Shown in pieces: positions 36,976 through 46,032 of a stretch of DNA of 64,000 nucleotides (within the stretch, counting starts at the first letter, position 1; every line of letters starts with the position of its first letter). Under the pieces are notes generated by a model, which did not search any database, was not told the origin of the DNA, and saw only the letters and a program-made list of their open reading frames with translations. Made by a program: the position numbers and the translations under genes. The stretch is from Nocardia panacis (GTDB taxonomy: Bacteria; Actinomycetota; Actinomycetes; Mycobacteriales; Mycobacteriaceae), in assembly GCF_003598715.1 (NCBI RefSeq), contig NZ_QZFU01000055.1, positions 124,001 through 188,000 of the forward strand, given 5' to 3'.

Positions 36976-37842
36976 CTACTTGCGGAATTTGGATTCGAGG
37001 TCGATGAGGGTGGATTGGAGGTCGGCCTGGGAGTTGGTTTTGAAGGTGCCGTCGTAGTCCTTCTCAGCGCGGATGGCGGCTTCCACTTCGGGGTCGTGGT
37101 AGAGCTCGGCCAGTTTGCGGTATTTGGGGTTGTCCTTCTCGACGGCGCGGGTGGCGAAGATGTTGATGTACTGCTTGAGGTCGGGGCGTTCCGGGTCGTC
37201 GGAGTAGATGGTCTCTTTTTTGCCGAGACCGGCGGGACGGGCGAAGGCGTCGTCGACGAAGGCGGCGTCCACGCTGTCGAGGGATTGGGCGGTGAGGGTG
37301 GGGTCGATGGTATTCAGTCGCACCTTGGACGCGCCGGTGTCGACATCCTCGATCTTGGAATCCCAGGTGGGTCCGCCCTTGAGGACGATAAGACCCGCCG
37401 CGGCCAGACTCAGCAGCGGGCGCACCTGGTTGGCCGGATTATTGCTGAGGGTGATCTGACCGCCCTTGGGGATATCGGCGACGTTCTTGTGCTTCTTCGA
37501 ATACAAAGTGAGCGGGTAGATCTCGGTCGCGCCGATCGGCACCAGCGTATCGTTGTTCCGCGCGTTGTAATTGGCCAGATAGCGCAGATGCTGGAATTTG
37601 TTCAGATCGATTTGGCCTTGGGACAGCGCCGGATTGGGCTGGTTGTAGTCGGTGAAATTGATGAGCTCCACCTTGATGCCCTGTTCGGCGGCCTTCTTCT
37701 TGTAGACATCCCAGTGCGGCAGGGAGAGATCGTTCACACCGATGCGCACCACATCGGAGGAGTGTTGTTCACCACAGGCCACACCGGTTGCCGCGAGGGC
37801 GAGTAGAGCCGAAATCGCCAGCACACGGCGCAGAATTCGCAT
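36976..37842 (-). CDS. MetQ/NlpA-family substrate-binding lipoprotein (copy 1)
   Basis: 288-aa binding protein for methionine or a related compound. The signal peptide ends at a lipobox A-A-T-G-V-A-C. The NlpA domain shows V-R-I-G-V-N-D, F-T-D-Y-N-Q-P-N-P-A-L, D-L-N-K-F-Q-H and I-T-L-S-N-N-P-A-N. It is a divergent paralogue of the gene at 37979 but stands outside the metNI operon. The ATG at 37842 has no ribosome binding site; a TAGCTT -10 box lies 7 nt upstream, so it is probably leaderless. It may feed the same permease with another ligand. Confidence 0.88.
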   Translation of the reverse strand: MRILRRVLAISALLALAATGVACGEQHSSDVVRIGVNDLSLPHWDVYKKKAAEQGIKVELINFTDYNQPNPALSQGQIDLNKFQHLRYLANYNARNNDTLVPIGATEIYPLTLYSKKHKNVADIPKGGQITLSNNPANQVRPLLSLAAAGLIVLKGGPTWDSKIEDVDTGASKVRLNTIDPTLTAQSLDSVDAAFVDDAFARPAGLGKKETIYSDDPERPDLKQYINIFATRAVEKDNPKYRKLAELYHDPEVEAAIRAEKDYDGTFKTNSQADLQSTLIDLESKFRK

Positions 37843-37849
37843 TGCCAGC

Positions 37850-37855
37850 AAGCTA
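37850..37855 (-). promoter_or_regulatory. -10 box of metQ copy 1, leaderless
   Basis: TAGCTT on the reverse strand ends 7 nt before the ATG at 37842, in the 136-bp divergent region between the two MetQ genes. No known methionine riboswitch or SAM box was seen here. Confidence 0.5.
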
Positions 37856-37978
37856 GCCGAAACAATCGCCTCGGTAAAGGGTTTCCCTCGAGGCAATCGC
37901 AACTGTTGCCGGACGGATGCTCGAACCGCTTGGATTACCGGGTTCATAGGCATTGCGACAAGCATTACAGGAGCACGT

Positions 37979-38854
37979 GTGAAATTCCATCGGGCACTGG
38001 CGATCCCGGTCCTGGTAGCTACGGCCGCCCTCACCCTGGCGGCATGCGGCTCCGAAGACAAGACCTCCTCCGACACGGTAGTGCGCATCGGCACCACTGA
38101 CAACGATCACACCTGGGAGGTCTTCGAGCAGCGGGCCAAGGAGCAGGGCATCAACCTGAAGGTGACCACCTTCTCCGATTACAAACAGCCCAATCTCGCG
38201 CTGTCGCAGAAGCAGATCGATCTGAACCTCTTCCAGCACATCCAGTTCCTCGGCGACTACAACGTGGCCAACAACGACGATCTGACCCCGATCGGCTCGA
38301 CCTACATCGTGCCGCTGGGCGTGTATTCGAAGAAGCACAAGACGCTGGCCGAGATCCCGCAGGGCGGTGAGATCGCCATTCCGAACGATCCGACCAATCA
38401 GGCCCGCGCGCTGTTCGTGCTGCGCTCGGCCGGACTGGTGAAACTCGCGGGCGAGGTCGCACAGCCGACCCCGGCCGATGTGGACAAGGCCGCCTCCAAA
38501 GTGAAGGTGACGGCCGTCGACGCCGCGCAGACCGCGCTGTCGCTGGCCTCCGTGGACGCCTCGGTCATCAACAACACCTTCCTCGATCGTTCGGGTATCG
38601 ACCCCAATTCGGCCCTGTACAAGGATGATCCGAAGGACGCGGGCGCCGAGCCCTACATCAATGTGGTGGTCGCCCGCAAAGCCGACAGGGACAACCCGCT
38701 CTACCAGCGCGTGGTCGACCTGTGGCACGACCCGGCGGTGCAGCGGGCACACGCCGAGACCACCAAGAGCACCTCGGTCGAGGTCAAGCGCACCCCGGCC
38801 GAACTCGAGCAGATTCTGGCGCGAGTGCAGCAGACCGCGCGCAAGTCGAAGTGA
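37979..38854 (+). CDS. metQ: MetQ/NlpA-family substrate-binding lipoprotein (copy 2)
   Basis: 291-aa D-methionine-type binding lipoprotein; signal peptide and lipobox L-T-L-A-A-C. NlpA motifs: V-R-I-G-T-T-D, F-S-D-Y-K-Q-P-N-L-A-L, D-L-N-L-F-Q-H-I-Q-F and I-A-I-P-N-D-P-T-N. First gene of metQ-metN-metI. The GTG at 37979 with GGAG 6 nt upstream is preferred over a longer frame. Its stop overlaps the metN GTG. Confidence 0.9.
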   Translation: MKFHRALAIPVLVATAALTLAACGSEDKTSSDTVVRIGTTDNDHTWEVFEQRAKEQGINLKVTTFSDYKQPNLALSQKQIDLNLFQHIQFLGDYNVANNDDLTPIGSTYIVPLGVYSKKHKTLAEIPQGGEIAIPNDPTNQARALFVLRSAGLVKLAGEVAQPTPADVDKAASKVKVTAVDAAQTALSLASVDASVINNTFLDRSGIDPNSALYKDDPKDAGAEPYINVVVARKADRDNPLYQRVVDLWHDPAVQRAHAETTKSTSVEVKRTPAELEQILARVQQTARKSK

Positions 38855-39888
38855 GCCAGGTGAGCGAGCAGCCGCCCGCCGTCGAATTCCGGTCCGTCAC
38901 CAAGGTTTTCGGCAAGGGCGCGGATCGGCACGTGGCGCTGGACGGGATCGACCTGCGCATCGAGAAGGGTGAGATCTTCGGCGTCATCGGCTATTCCGGC
39001 GCGGGCAAATCCACCCTGGTGCGTCTGATCAACGCGTTGGAGCGGCCGACCAGCGGGACCATCGAGGTCGGGGGCGCGCCGATCACCGGGACGTCCGAAG
39101 CCGGTGTGCGCCGCCTGCGCCGCGAGATCGGCATGGTGTTCCAGCAGTTCAACCTGTTCCGATCCCGCACGGCCGCAGGCAATATCGAATATCCGCTGAA
39201 GGTGGCGGGGTGGAAACGCGCCGAACGCAAGGCGCGGGTGGCCGAACTGCTGGAATTCGTCGGCCTGACCGACAAGGCGCGCAGCTATCCCGATCAACTC
39301 TCCGGTGGGCAGAAGCAGCGGGTCGGTATCGCCCGCGCGCTGGCCACCAGCCCGGCGCTGCTGCTGGCCGACGAATCCACCTCGGCACTGGATCCGGAGA
39401 CCACCGCCGAGGTGCTGCGGCTGCTGAAGAAGATCAATCGGGAACTCGGCGTCACCATCGTGGTCATCACCCACGAGATGGATGTGATTCGCGCGGTGGC
39501 CGATCGGGTCGCGGTGCTCGCCGAGGGCCGGATCGTCGAATTGTCGAGCACCTTCGACGTTTTCGCGAACCCGCAGGCGACGCCGACCCGATCGTTCGTG
39601 GCGACCGTCCTGCACGATCGGCCCTCCGATACCGAACTGGCGCGGTTGCGCGACAAGCACGGCGGCCGAATGGTCACCGTCGACATCGACGACGAGCGCG
39701 GTTTGGGCGCCGCCCTGGCCGCCGCCACCCGCGCCGACGTGCGCTTCGAAGTGGTGTTCGGTGGTGTGAGCACCCTGCAGGACAAGACATTCGGCAGTGT
39801 CACGCTGGCCCTGCACGGCTCGGACGACGCGGTGGACGAGGTTGCCGCCGCACTCGACCGCAGGGAAAGGAACTCCGGTGCACACTGA
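38851..39888 (+). CDS. metN: Methionine-type ABC importer ATPase MetN
   Basis: 345-aa ATPase driving methionine/oxidised-methionine uptake. Walker A G-Y-S-G-A-G-K-S-T (about 44-52), Q-loop F-Q-Q-F-N-L-F, signature L-S-G-G-Q-K-Q-R, Walker B L-L-L-A-D-E-S-T-S-A-L-D and H-loop T-H-E-M. A C-terminal NIL/ACT-like domain (about 265-340, G-V-S-T-L-Q-D-K-T-F-G-S) provides methionine feedback in MetN. GTG 38851 overlaps metQ (GTGA). The end overlaps metI by 11 nt. Confidence 0.95.
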   Translation: MSQVSEQPPAVEFRSVTKVFGKGADRHVALDGIDLRIEKGEIFGVIGYSGAGKSTLVRLINALERPTSGTIEVGGAPITGTSEAGVRRLRREIGMVFQQFNLFRSRTAAGNIEYPLKVAGWKRAERKARVAELLEFVGLTDKARSYPDQLSGGQKQRVGIARALATSPALLLADESTSALDPETTAEVLRLLKKINRELGVTIVVITHEMDVIRAVADRVAVLAEGRIVELSSTFDVFANPQATPTRSFVATVLHDRPSDTELARLRDKHGGRMVTVDIDDERGLGAALAAATRADVRFEVVFGGVSTLQDKTFGSVTLALHGSDDAVDEVAAALDRRERNSGAH

Positions 39889-40540
39889 TTGGGACAAACT
39901 GCGACCGGTGCTGTTCGAATCCATCGGCGACACCATCTATCTGGTGAGCGTCGCCTTCGTGGTGGGCGGGGTGATCGGCCTGTTCCTCGGCACCGCCCTC
40001 TACACCACCCGCCGGGGCGGACTGCTGGCCAACGCGCCGGTGAACGTACTGCTCAATGTGCTGGTGAATGTGGTGCGGCCGATTCCGTTCATCATTCTGC
40101 TGGCCGCGCTCGGCCCGGTGACGCTGCAGGTGGTCGGCACCACGATCGGTAGGGATGCCGCCGCCTTCGTCATGATCGTCGCGGCCTCCTTCGGGGTCGC
40201 GCGCATTGTCGAGCAGAACCTGGTGACCGTGGATCCCGGCGTCATCGAGGCGGCCCGCGCGTGCGGGGCCGGACCGCTGCGGATCATCGCGACCCTGCTC
40301 ATCCCGGAGGCGCTGGGGCCGCTGATCCTCGGCTACACCTTCGTGGTGATCGCCATAGTCGACATGTCGGCCATGGCGGGCACGGTCGGCGGCGGCGGAC
40401 TGGGCAATTTCGCCCTGGTCTACGGATATCAGCGCTTCAACTGGCAGGCCACCTTCGTGGCGATGCTGATCATCGTCATCGGGGTGCAGGGCGTCCAGTT
40501 CTTCGGCAACTGGTTGGCTCGGAAGGTGTTGCGCCGCTGA
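39878..40540 (+). CDS. metI: Methionine-type ABC importer permease MetI
   Basis: 220-aa permease with five transmembrane helices and the EAA-type loop V-I-E-A-A-R-A-C-G-A-G-P-L-R-I-I (about 128-143), plus the A-M-A-G-T-V-G-G-G-G-L-G-N motif of MetI proteins. The GTG at 39878 lies inside metN with an AAAGGA ribosome binding site; translation is coupled. Completes metQNI. Convergent with a DUF4189 gene, 1 bp apart. Confidence 0.93.
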   Translation: MHTDWDKLRPVLFESIGDTIYLVSVAFVVGGVIGLFLGTALYTTRRGGLLANAPVNVLLNVLVNVVRPIPFIILLAALGPVTLQVVGTTIGRDAAAFVMIVAASFGVARIVEQNLVTVDPGVIEAARACGAGPLRIIATLLIPEALGPLILGYTFVVIAIVDMSAMAGTVGGGGLGNFALVYGYQRFNWQATFVAMLIIVIGVQGVQFFGNWLARKVLRR

Positions 40541-40541
40541 T

Positions 40542-40964
40542 TTACTCGGCGTTGCTGGTGCATTCGGTGCGCAGGATGTTGGCGCGCGGCGGCGCCGCGC
40601 TGAACGAGGTGACCGGCGGACCGAAGGCGTCGACGGCGGCCTGTTCCGCCTCCGCCTTGGTGGGGGCGGAACGGCCGATCATGGCCCCCTTCTTCGCCGC
40701 GATCGACCCGCAGCCGTCGACGAAGCGGACGATCACATTGCAGTTGGCGGAACTGCACCGTCCGAGCACCGAGGCGTCGGCGTCGGCCCAACTCGGAAAG
40801 TCGGAGGCCCAGATGGTGTGCACCTCATCGCCCACCACCTCCACCGCCATGGCCCCGTAGAGGCGGCCATCCGCCCCTGGTTCGGCGGACGCGCCGCCCG
40901 CGTCCACTATCCCGGCGACCGCGGACGCGACAACGATCAGGGCGGCTCTGCCCAGTAAAGACAT
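40542..40964 (-). CDS. Secreted DUF4189-like protein (copy 2)
   Basis: 140-aa exported protein: a signal peptide (to about residue 27) then a DUF4189 domain with L-Y-G-A-M-A-V, C-S-S-A-N-C-N-V-I-V-R-F-V-D-G-C-G-S-I-A and A-E-A-E-Q-A-A-V-D-A-F. Five Cys in the mature part suggest disulfides. DUF4189 proteins are common and multiplied in Nocardia and have no established function. A weak ribosome binding site before ATG 40964. Follows the other copy by about 40 bp on the same strand. Confidence 0.8.
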   Translation of the reverse strand: MSLLGRAALIVVASAVAGIVDAGGASAEPGADGRLYGAMAVEVVGDEVHTIWASDFPSWADADASVLGRCSSANCNVIVRFVDGCGSIAAKKGAMIGRSAPTKAEAEQAAVDAFGPPVTSFSAAPPRANILRTECTSNAE

Positions 40965-41004
40965 TGCGAGGATCTTCCCGTCTAACTCATGGGGACGTGT
41001 GAAC

Positions 41005-41433
41005 TCAGCGGACGTTCTCGGTGCAGGCCGCCGCCACGACGGCCGCGGCGCGTGGCGAGGCGCTACCCAAGTCGGGAAAGGGCGGGGCGCTCTCGCCCAA
41101 GCCCGCCACCGCCGTCTCTTCCGCCTCCTGGCGCGAACCCGCTGCGGCCCAACCGAATCGGCCGTCCGCGCCGCGGGCGACGGCGGCACAGCCGTCGCTG
41201 TAGCGCAATTGGATCTGGCAGTCGTATTCACCGCACTGTCGTTGCGCCTCGGCATCGGCGGCCACCCAACTCCGCTGATCGGTGGACAGACCCACCTTGC
41301 CGGTGCCCGGTGAGATGGTGACGGTGCCGAACAGCGTGCCCGCCGCCTCGGCTGTCCCGGCCGCGAGCACACCGAGGGCGGCGGCCGAGGCCACCGCGAC
41401 GCCGAGAACCGAATTGCGCAGTAGCGACACCAC
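41005..41433 (-). CDS. Secreted DUF4189 protein (copy 1)
   Basis: 142-aa exported protein: signal peptide ending near T-A-E-A-A, then the DUF4189 domain with L-F-G-T-V-T-I-S-P, A-D-A-E-A-Q-R-Q-C-G-E-Y-D-C-Q-I and R-Y-S-D-G-C-A-A-V-A-R-G. The C-terminus A-A-C-T-E-N-V-R supplies a further Cys. Start at one of two adjacent GTG codons (41433/41430) after GGAGATT. Tandem with the gene at 40542, probably by duplication. Confidence 0.83.
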   Translation of the reverse strand: MVSLLRNSVLGVAVASAAALGVLAAGTAEAAGTLFGTVTISPGTGKVGLSTDQRSWVAADAEAQRQCGEYDCQIQLRYSDGCAAVARGADGRFGWAAAGSRQEAEETAVAGLGESAPPFPDLGSASPRAAAVVAAACTENVR

Positions 41434-41866
41434 AATCTCCCCATCTCACGAAGACCGACGGCTCGATCATGGTCGAGCCCGCGAGACCTGTCCAGTATCC
41501 CGTTGCCGCTCAGGGGAATTCCCTACCGTGAGCAACAATGCGCCAAGCCGGACGCATCCGGTTTTTCGCTCATGCCAACTCCCGGTATGGACCGCGATCG
41601 ATCGCCAGGTAGACCGCATTGCGCAGCGCATTGGCCTCGGCGGTTCGCCCGCGCGGATGCGATCCACCACGTCCTGACTCGGATCGGGTGGGAGAACCCC
41701 CGGTCCGATGACCACCGCAGGGACCTACGTGTGGTTGCGCACGTATGAGCCCCGGCGGCCGACTATCGGCCGGGGGCGCATAAATCGCTGCGTCATCACC
41801 ACATTCGAAAGTGTACAGAAACGACGGCCGCCGAATTCTCCGGCGGCCGTCGCTGTATCGCGAGGA
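41434..41866. other. Intergenic region with several palindromes
   Basis: 433 bp with no believable gene. It contains three separate inverted repeats: 41460-41479 (GGCTCGA/TCGAGCC), 41726-41745 (TACGTG-N8-CACGTA) and 41757-41771 (GGCCGA/TCGGCC), and then the SUF terminator at 41822-41852. It holds the DUF4189 promoter and otherwise looks like spacer. Confidence 0.6.
41822..41852 (-). terminator. Terminator of SUF operon
   Basis: Perfect 12-bp stem (CGACGGCCGCCG / CGGCGGCCGTCG), 7-nt loop, followed on the reverse strand by TTTCTG. It lies 15 bp after the SufT-like stop. Confidence 0.88.
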
Positions 41867-42235
41867 TCAAACGGTGAACCCGAGTGCGCGCAACTGTTCG
41901 CGCCCGTCCTCGGTAATCTTGTCGGGACCCCACGGCGGCATCCAGACCCAGTTGATCTTGAGATCCTCCACCAGCCCGCTGCGCACCAGCGCGTTGCGGG
42001 TCTGATCCTCGATGACATCGGTCAGCGGGCAGGCCGCCGAGGTGAGGGTCATATCCAGGGTGGCGATATTCTCGGTGTCGACCGTCACGCCGTAGACGAG
42101 ACCGAGATCGACCACATTGATGCCGAGCTCGGGATCGACGACATCGCGCATGGCCTCCTCGATATCCTCGAGCAGTTTGATCTCCTCGGCCGTCAGCTCG
42201 AGTTCCGCCGCTTCGGCGGCCGGTGTGTCACTCAT
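41867..42235 (-). CDS. sufT: SufT-like DUF59 (MIP18) Fe-S assembly factor
   Basis: 122-aa DUF59 protein (Rv1466 equivalent) aiding maturation of Fe-S proteins. The MIP18 core V-V-D-P-E-L-G-I-N-V-V-D-L-G-L-V-Y-G is complete, with the reactive Cys in S-A-A-C-P-L-T-D. Start chosen at ATG 42235, inside the end of sufU, with GGGGAA upstream; ATG 42247 is the alternative. Last gene of the operon, followed by a strong terminator. Confidence 0.9.
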   Translation of the reverse strand: MSDTPAAEAAELELTAEEIKLLEDIEEAMRDVVDPELGINVVDLGLVYGVTVDTENIATLDMTLTSAACPLTDVIEDQTRNALVRSGLVEDLKINWVWMPPWGPDKITEDGREQLRALGFTV

Positions 42236-42725
42236 GATGTTCCCCATTCGTGGACGGTTCGGTGCCCATGGTGGGCGCGGCGACCGCGGCGTCGGTGATA
42301 CGCACGACGGCGTCCTTGAACGCCATCCAACCGAGCAGCGCGCATTTCACCCGCGCCGGATATTTACTGACCCCGGCCAGCGCGACCCCGTCACCGATGA
42401 TGTCCTCATCGCCCTCGACCGCGCCCCGGCTGGAGATCATCTCGGAGTAGGAGTCGACCACCTTCAGCGCCTGCTGCACGGGCAGTCCGATGACCTGGTC
42501 GGTGAGAATCGAGGTGGCGGCCTGGCTGATCGAGCAGCCCTGGCCGTCGTAGGACACATCGCGCACGTCGCCCGCGGCATCCAGGTCGACGCGCAGGGTC
42601 ACCTCGTCACCGCACGTCGGGTTGACGTGATGCACCTCGGCGCCGAATGGTTCGCGCAGGCCACGGTGGTGCGGGTGTTTGTAGTGGTCCAGGATGACTT
42701 CCTGGTACATCTGCTCCATGCGCAT
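42228..42725 (-). CDS. sufU: SufU zinc-dependent sulfurtransferase/scaffold
   Basis: 165-aa SufU, which takes persulfide sulfur from SufS through a Zn site. Ligands Cys38 and Asp40 (P-T-C-G-D), Cys64 (G-Q-G-C-S-I-S) and Cys128 (R-V-K-C-A-L-L) are all present. It is the SufU rather than IscU form, judging from the spacing between the first and second ligands. The start lies 3 bp after the sufS stop and the end overlaps sufT. Confidence 0.94.
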   Translation of the reverse strand: MRMEQMYQEVILDHYKHPHHRGLREPFGAEVHHVNPTCGDEVTLRVDLDAAGDVRDVSYDGQGCSISQAATSILTDQVIGLPVQQALKVVDSYSEMISSRGAVEGDEDIIGDGVALAGVSKYPARVKCALLGWMAFKDAVVRITDAAVAAPTMGTEPSTNGEHHE

Positions 42726-42728
42726 GCT

Positions 42729-44018
42729 TTATGCAACTCCAGTGTGACCATTGTCGGCATTCGCTCCGCTCACGCCGAAGAAGCTTTGAGCCTTCCGCAC
42801 CGCGGCTACCAGCGCGTCCACCTCGTCGAGCGTGTTGTAGACCGCGAACGAGGCGCGCACGGTGGCCGGGACGGCGAGCCTGCGCATGATGGGCCATGCA
42901 CAGTGATGGCCGACGCGGACCGCGACACCCTCGTCGTCCAGGATCTGGCCGACATCGTGCGCGTGGATCCCCGCCACCACGAACGACACCGCACCGCCCC
43001 GGTCCACATTCTCGGTGGGGCCGATGAGCCGAACGCCCGGCAGGGCGCCGAGACCTTCGAGTGCCGCGCCGGTGAGCGAATGCTCGTGCGCCGCCACGGC
43101 TTCCATGCCGATCCCGTCGAGATACCGCACGGCGGCGGCCAATCCGATGGCCTGCGAGACATTCGGCGATCCGGCCTCGAACCGCTGCGGCGGCGCCGCG
43201 TAGGTGGTGGCCGCCATGGTGACCGACTCGATCATCGAGCCGCCGGTGATGAACGGCGGAGTCCGCTCGAGCAGCGCGTAGCGACCGTAGAGAACACCGA
43301 CACCGGAAGGTCCGAACATCTTGTGCCCGGAGAAGGCGGCGAAATCCACGCCGAGCTCGCGCAGCCGCACCGGCGAATGCGGCACCGACTGGCAGGCGTC
43401 GAGCACGGTGAGCGCGCCGACCGCCTTGGCGCGGCGCACCATTTCGGCGACATCGGCGATCGCACCCGTGACATTGGACTGGTGGGTGAACGCCACCACC
43501 TTTGTCGCGGGCGACAATTCGAGCGAATCCAGGTCGATGCGGCCGTCGTCGGTGATGCCGTACCAGCGCAGTGTCGCGCCGGTGCGGCGCGCCAACTCCT
43601 GCCACGGCACCAGATTCGCGTGATGCTCCAACTCGGTGATCACGATCTCGTCGCCGGGACCGACCCGGTACGGGAATCGGTCGTCGGCGAAGGAGTACGC
43701 CACCAGGTTCAGCGATTCGGTCGCGTTCTTGGTGAAGACGATCTCGTTGGCGTCGACACCGACGAATTCGGCGATATCCGCGCGGGCCGCCTCGTAGGCG
43801 TCGGTGGCCTCCTCGGAGAGCTGGTGCGCGCCACGATGCACGGCCGCGTTGCTCGAGGTGAGGAAATCCCGCTCGGCGTCGAGCACCGGCGTCGGCCGCT
43901 GGGACGTGGCCCCGGAATCCAGGTACACCAGCGGTTTTCCGTCGCGCACGGTGCGGCTCAGGATCGGGAAATCGGCCCGGATCCGAGCCACATCGAGCGT
44001 GCGCACGGTGGTTGTCAT
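42729..44018 (-). CDS. sufS: Cysteine desulfurase SufS
   Basis: 429-aa PLP enzyme that releases sulfur from cysteine as a persulfide. Lys233 (F-S-G-H-K-M-F-G-P-S-G) holds PLP; the persulfide Cys373 is in R-V-G-H-H-C-A-W-P. Group II features throughout. One bp after sufC. Rv1464 (csd) equivalent. Confidence 0.96.
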   Translation of the reverse strand: MTTTVRTLDVARIRADFPILSRTVRDGKPLVYLDSGATSQRPTPVLDAERDFLTSSNAAVHRGAHQLSEEATDAYEAARADIAEFVGVDANEIVFTKNATESLNLVAYSFADDRFPYRVGPGDEIVITELEHHANLVPWQELARRTGATLRWYGITDDGRIDLDSLELSPATKVVAFTHQSNVTGAIADVAEMVRRAKAVGALTVLDACQSVPHSPVRLRELGVDFAAFSGHKMFGPSGVGVLYGRYALLERTPPFITGGSMIESVTMAATTYAAPPQRFEAGSPNVSQAIGLAAAVRYLDGIGMEAVAAHEHSLTGAALEGLGALPGVRLIGPTENVDRGGAVSFVVAGIHAHDVGQILDDEGVAVRVGHHCAWPIMRRLAVPATVRASFAVYNTLDEVDALVAAVRKAQSFFGVSGANADNGHTGVA

Positions 44019-44019
44019 A

Positions 44020-44802
44020 TCAGGCTCCTACGGCCGCTGCGTTCGCGCCGGTGAAGCGGACGTAACCGTTGGCGTCGAGTTCCTCGGCCAGTTCCGGTCC
44101 GCCCTCGGCCACCACGCGCCCATTGACGAAGACGTGCACGAACTGCGGTTTGATGTAGCGCAGGATGCGGGTGTAGTGGGTGATCAGCAGGATGCCGCCG
44201 TCCTCCCGCTCCCGGTACCGGTTCACACCCTCGGAGACGATGCGCAGCGCATCGACATCCAGGCCCGAGTCGGTCTCGTCCAGGATGGCGATCTTCGGCT
44301 TGAGCAGACCCAACTGCAGGATCTCGTGGCGCTTCTTCTCACCGCCGGAGAAGCCCTCGTTCACGCTGCGTTCGGCGAAGGCGGCGTCGATCTCCAGTTC
44401 CGACATCGACTCCTTCACCTCCTTGACCCACTGGCGCAGCTTGGGGGCCTCGCCGCGCACGGCGGTGGCGGCGGTGCGCAGGAAGTTCGACATCGACACG
44501 CCCGGCACCTCGACCGGGTACTGCATGGCCAGGAACAGGCCCGCGCGCGCCCGCTCGTCGACGGACATGGCCAGCACATCCTCGCCGTCCAGGGTGATCG
44601 AACCCTGGGTGACGGTGTACTTGGGGTGTCCGGCGATGGCGTAGGACAGGGTCGACTTGCCGGAACCGTTCGGACCCATGATCGCGTGCGTCTCACCGGA
44701 TTTCACGGTCAGGTTCACACCGTTGAGGATCTTGATGGGCGGGGCGGACTCGTCCGGGTTGGCGACCTCGACGTGCAGGTCCTTGATTTCCAGGGTGGTC
44801 AT
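44020..44802 (-). CDS. sufC: SUF ATPase SufC
   Basis: 260-aa soluble ABC ATPase of the SufBC2D scaffold. Walker A G-P-N-G-S-G-K-S-T (about 40-48), signature F-S-G-G-E-K-K-R, Walker B I-A-I-L-D-E-T-D-S-G-L-D. ATG 44802 follows GAAGGAACTTC-like purines. ATP hydrolysis reshapes SufB-SufD for cluster assembly. Confidence 0.96.
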   Translation of the reverse strand: MTTLEIKDLHVEVANPDESAPPIKILNGVNLTVKSGETHAIMGPNGSGKSTLSYAIAGHPKYTVTQGSITLDGEDVLAMSVDERARAGLFLAMQYPVEVPGVSMSNFLRTAATAVRGEAPKLRQWVKEVKESMSELEIDAAFAERSVNEGFSGGEKKRHEILQLGLLKPKIAILDETDSGLDVDALRIVSEGVNRYREREDGGILLITHYTRILRYIKPQFVHVFVNGRVVAEGGPELAEELDANGYVRFTGANAAAVGA

Positions 44803-44835
44803 GAAGTTCCTTCGGGAAGTGGGTGGCTGGCCGGC

Positions 44836-46032
44836 TCAAACGCCGATCGCGGCGAGTTCGGCCTCGACGGCCGACTCCAACCGCGCCCGGATCTCGGGGA
44901 CGGCGATCTTCTGGATGATCTCGTGGAAGAATCCGCGCACCACCAGGCGGCGGGCGGCCTCCTCCGGAATGCCCCTGGCGCGCAGGTAGAACAACTGCTC
45001 GTCGTCGAAGCGACCGGTGGCGCTGGCGTGACCGGCGCCGATGATCTCGCCAGTCTCGATCTCCAGGTTGGGCACCGAATCCGCGCGCGCGCCATCGGTG
45101 AGCACCAGATTGCGATTGACCTCGAAGGTATCGGTGCCCTCGGCGGCGGCGCGGATGAGCACATCGCCGACCCAGACGGTGCGGGCATCGCCCTTCGGGG
45201 AATGCGGATCGCCTTGCAGCGCACCCTTGTAGAGCACATTCGACTTGCAGTTCGGCACCGCGTGATCCACCAGCAGGCGCTGTTCGAAATGCTGACCGGC
45301 GTCGGCGAAGTAGAGGCCGAGCAGTTCGGCGTCGCCGCCCGGACCGGCGTATTTCACGGTGCCGGTCAGGCGCACCAGATCGCCGCCCAGGGTGACGACG
45401 GTGTGGCGCAGGGTGGCGTCGCGGCCGAGGCGGGCGTGATGGGCGGTGGCGTGCACGGCGTCGTCGTCCCAGTCCTGGACCGCGACCACGGTGAGCTTGG
45501 CGCTGTCGCCGAGCACGAATTCCACGTTCTCCGCGAAGGTTCCGCCGCCGCGCTGATCGATGACGGCGGTGGCGACCGCGAAATTGTCGAGCCGGATCTG
45601 GAGGTGCCCGTAGGCCGTCTTGTCCACGCCGGGGCCGGTGACGGTGACGACGATCGGTTCGGCCACTTCGGTTTCCGCGCCGACCGAGATGATCGTCGCC
45701 TGCTCGAAACCGGAATACGCCTGGGCGGCAACGCGATCCGCGGGAACGCCCGCGACGCCCAACCGCTCGTCGGTGCGCTCGACCGTTTCCACGGTGACGC
45801 CCGCGACCGGAGCGACCTCGACCCTCGCTCGACCGTCGCGCACCGCGGTGCCGTCGTGCAGTCCGCGCAGGCGCCGCAGCGGGGTGAAGCGCCACGCCTC
45901 GTCCTTGGCCGAGGGGATCTCGAACGCGTCGACATCGAACGAGGTGAAGACCTCGCCCTTGTTCAGCGCGGGACGGGCCTCCGCGGCGGCGGCGACGTTT
46001 CCTGCGGCCTCGGCGACATTCTCCACGGCCAT
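44836..46032 (-). CDS. sufD: SUF scaffold subunit SufD
   Basis: 398-aa beta-helix scaffold that pairs with SufB. The C-terminal core with A-T-G-R-F-D-D-E-Q-L-F-Y-L-R-A-R-G-I-P-E-E-A-A-R-R-L-V is typical; a His in the H-A-S-A-T-G segment corresponds to the conserved SufD His. The ATG overlaps the sufB stop at 46032. The sufC start is 33 bp downstream. Confidence 0.95.
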   Translation of the reverse strand: MAVENVAEAAGNVAAAAEARPALNKGEVFTSFDVDAFEIPSAKDEAWRFTPLRRLRGLHDGTAVRDGRARVEVAPVAGVTVETVERTDERLGVAGVPADRVAAQAYSGFEQATIISVGAETEVAEPIVVTVTGPGVDKTAYGHLQIRLDNFAVATAVIDQRGGGTFAENVEFVLGDSAKLTVVAVQDWDDDAVHATAHHARLGRDATLRHTVVTLGGDLVRLTGTVKYAGPGGDAELLGLYFADAGQHFEQRLLVDHAVPNCKSNVLYKGALQGDPHSPKGDARTVWVGDVLIRAAAEGTDTFEVNRNLVLTDGARADSVPNLEIETGEIIGAGHASATGRFDDEQLFYLRARGIPEEAARRLVVRGFFHEIIQKIAVPEIRARLESAVEAELAAIGV

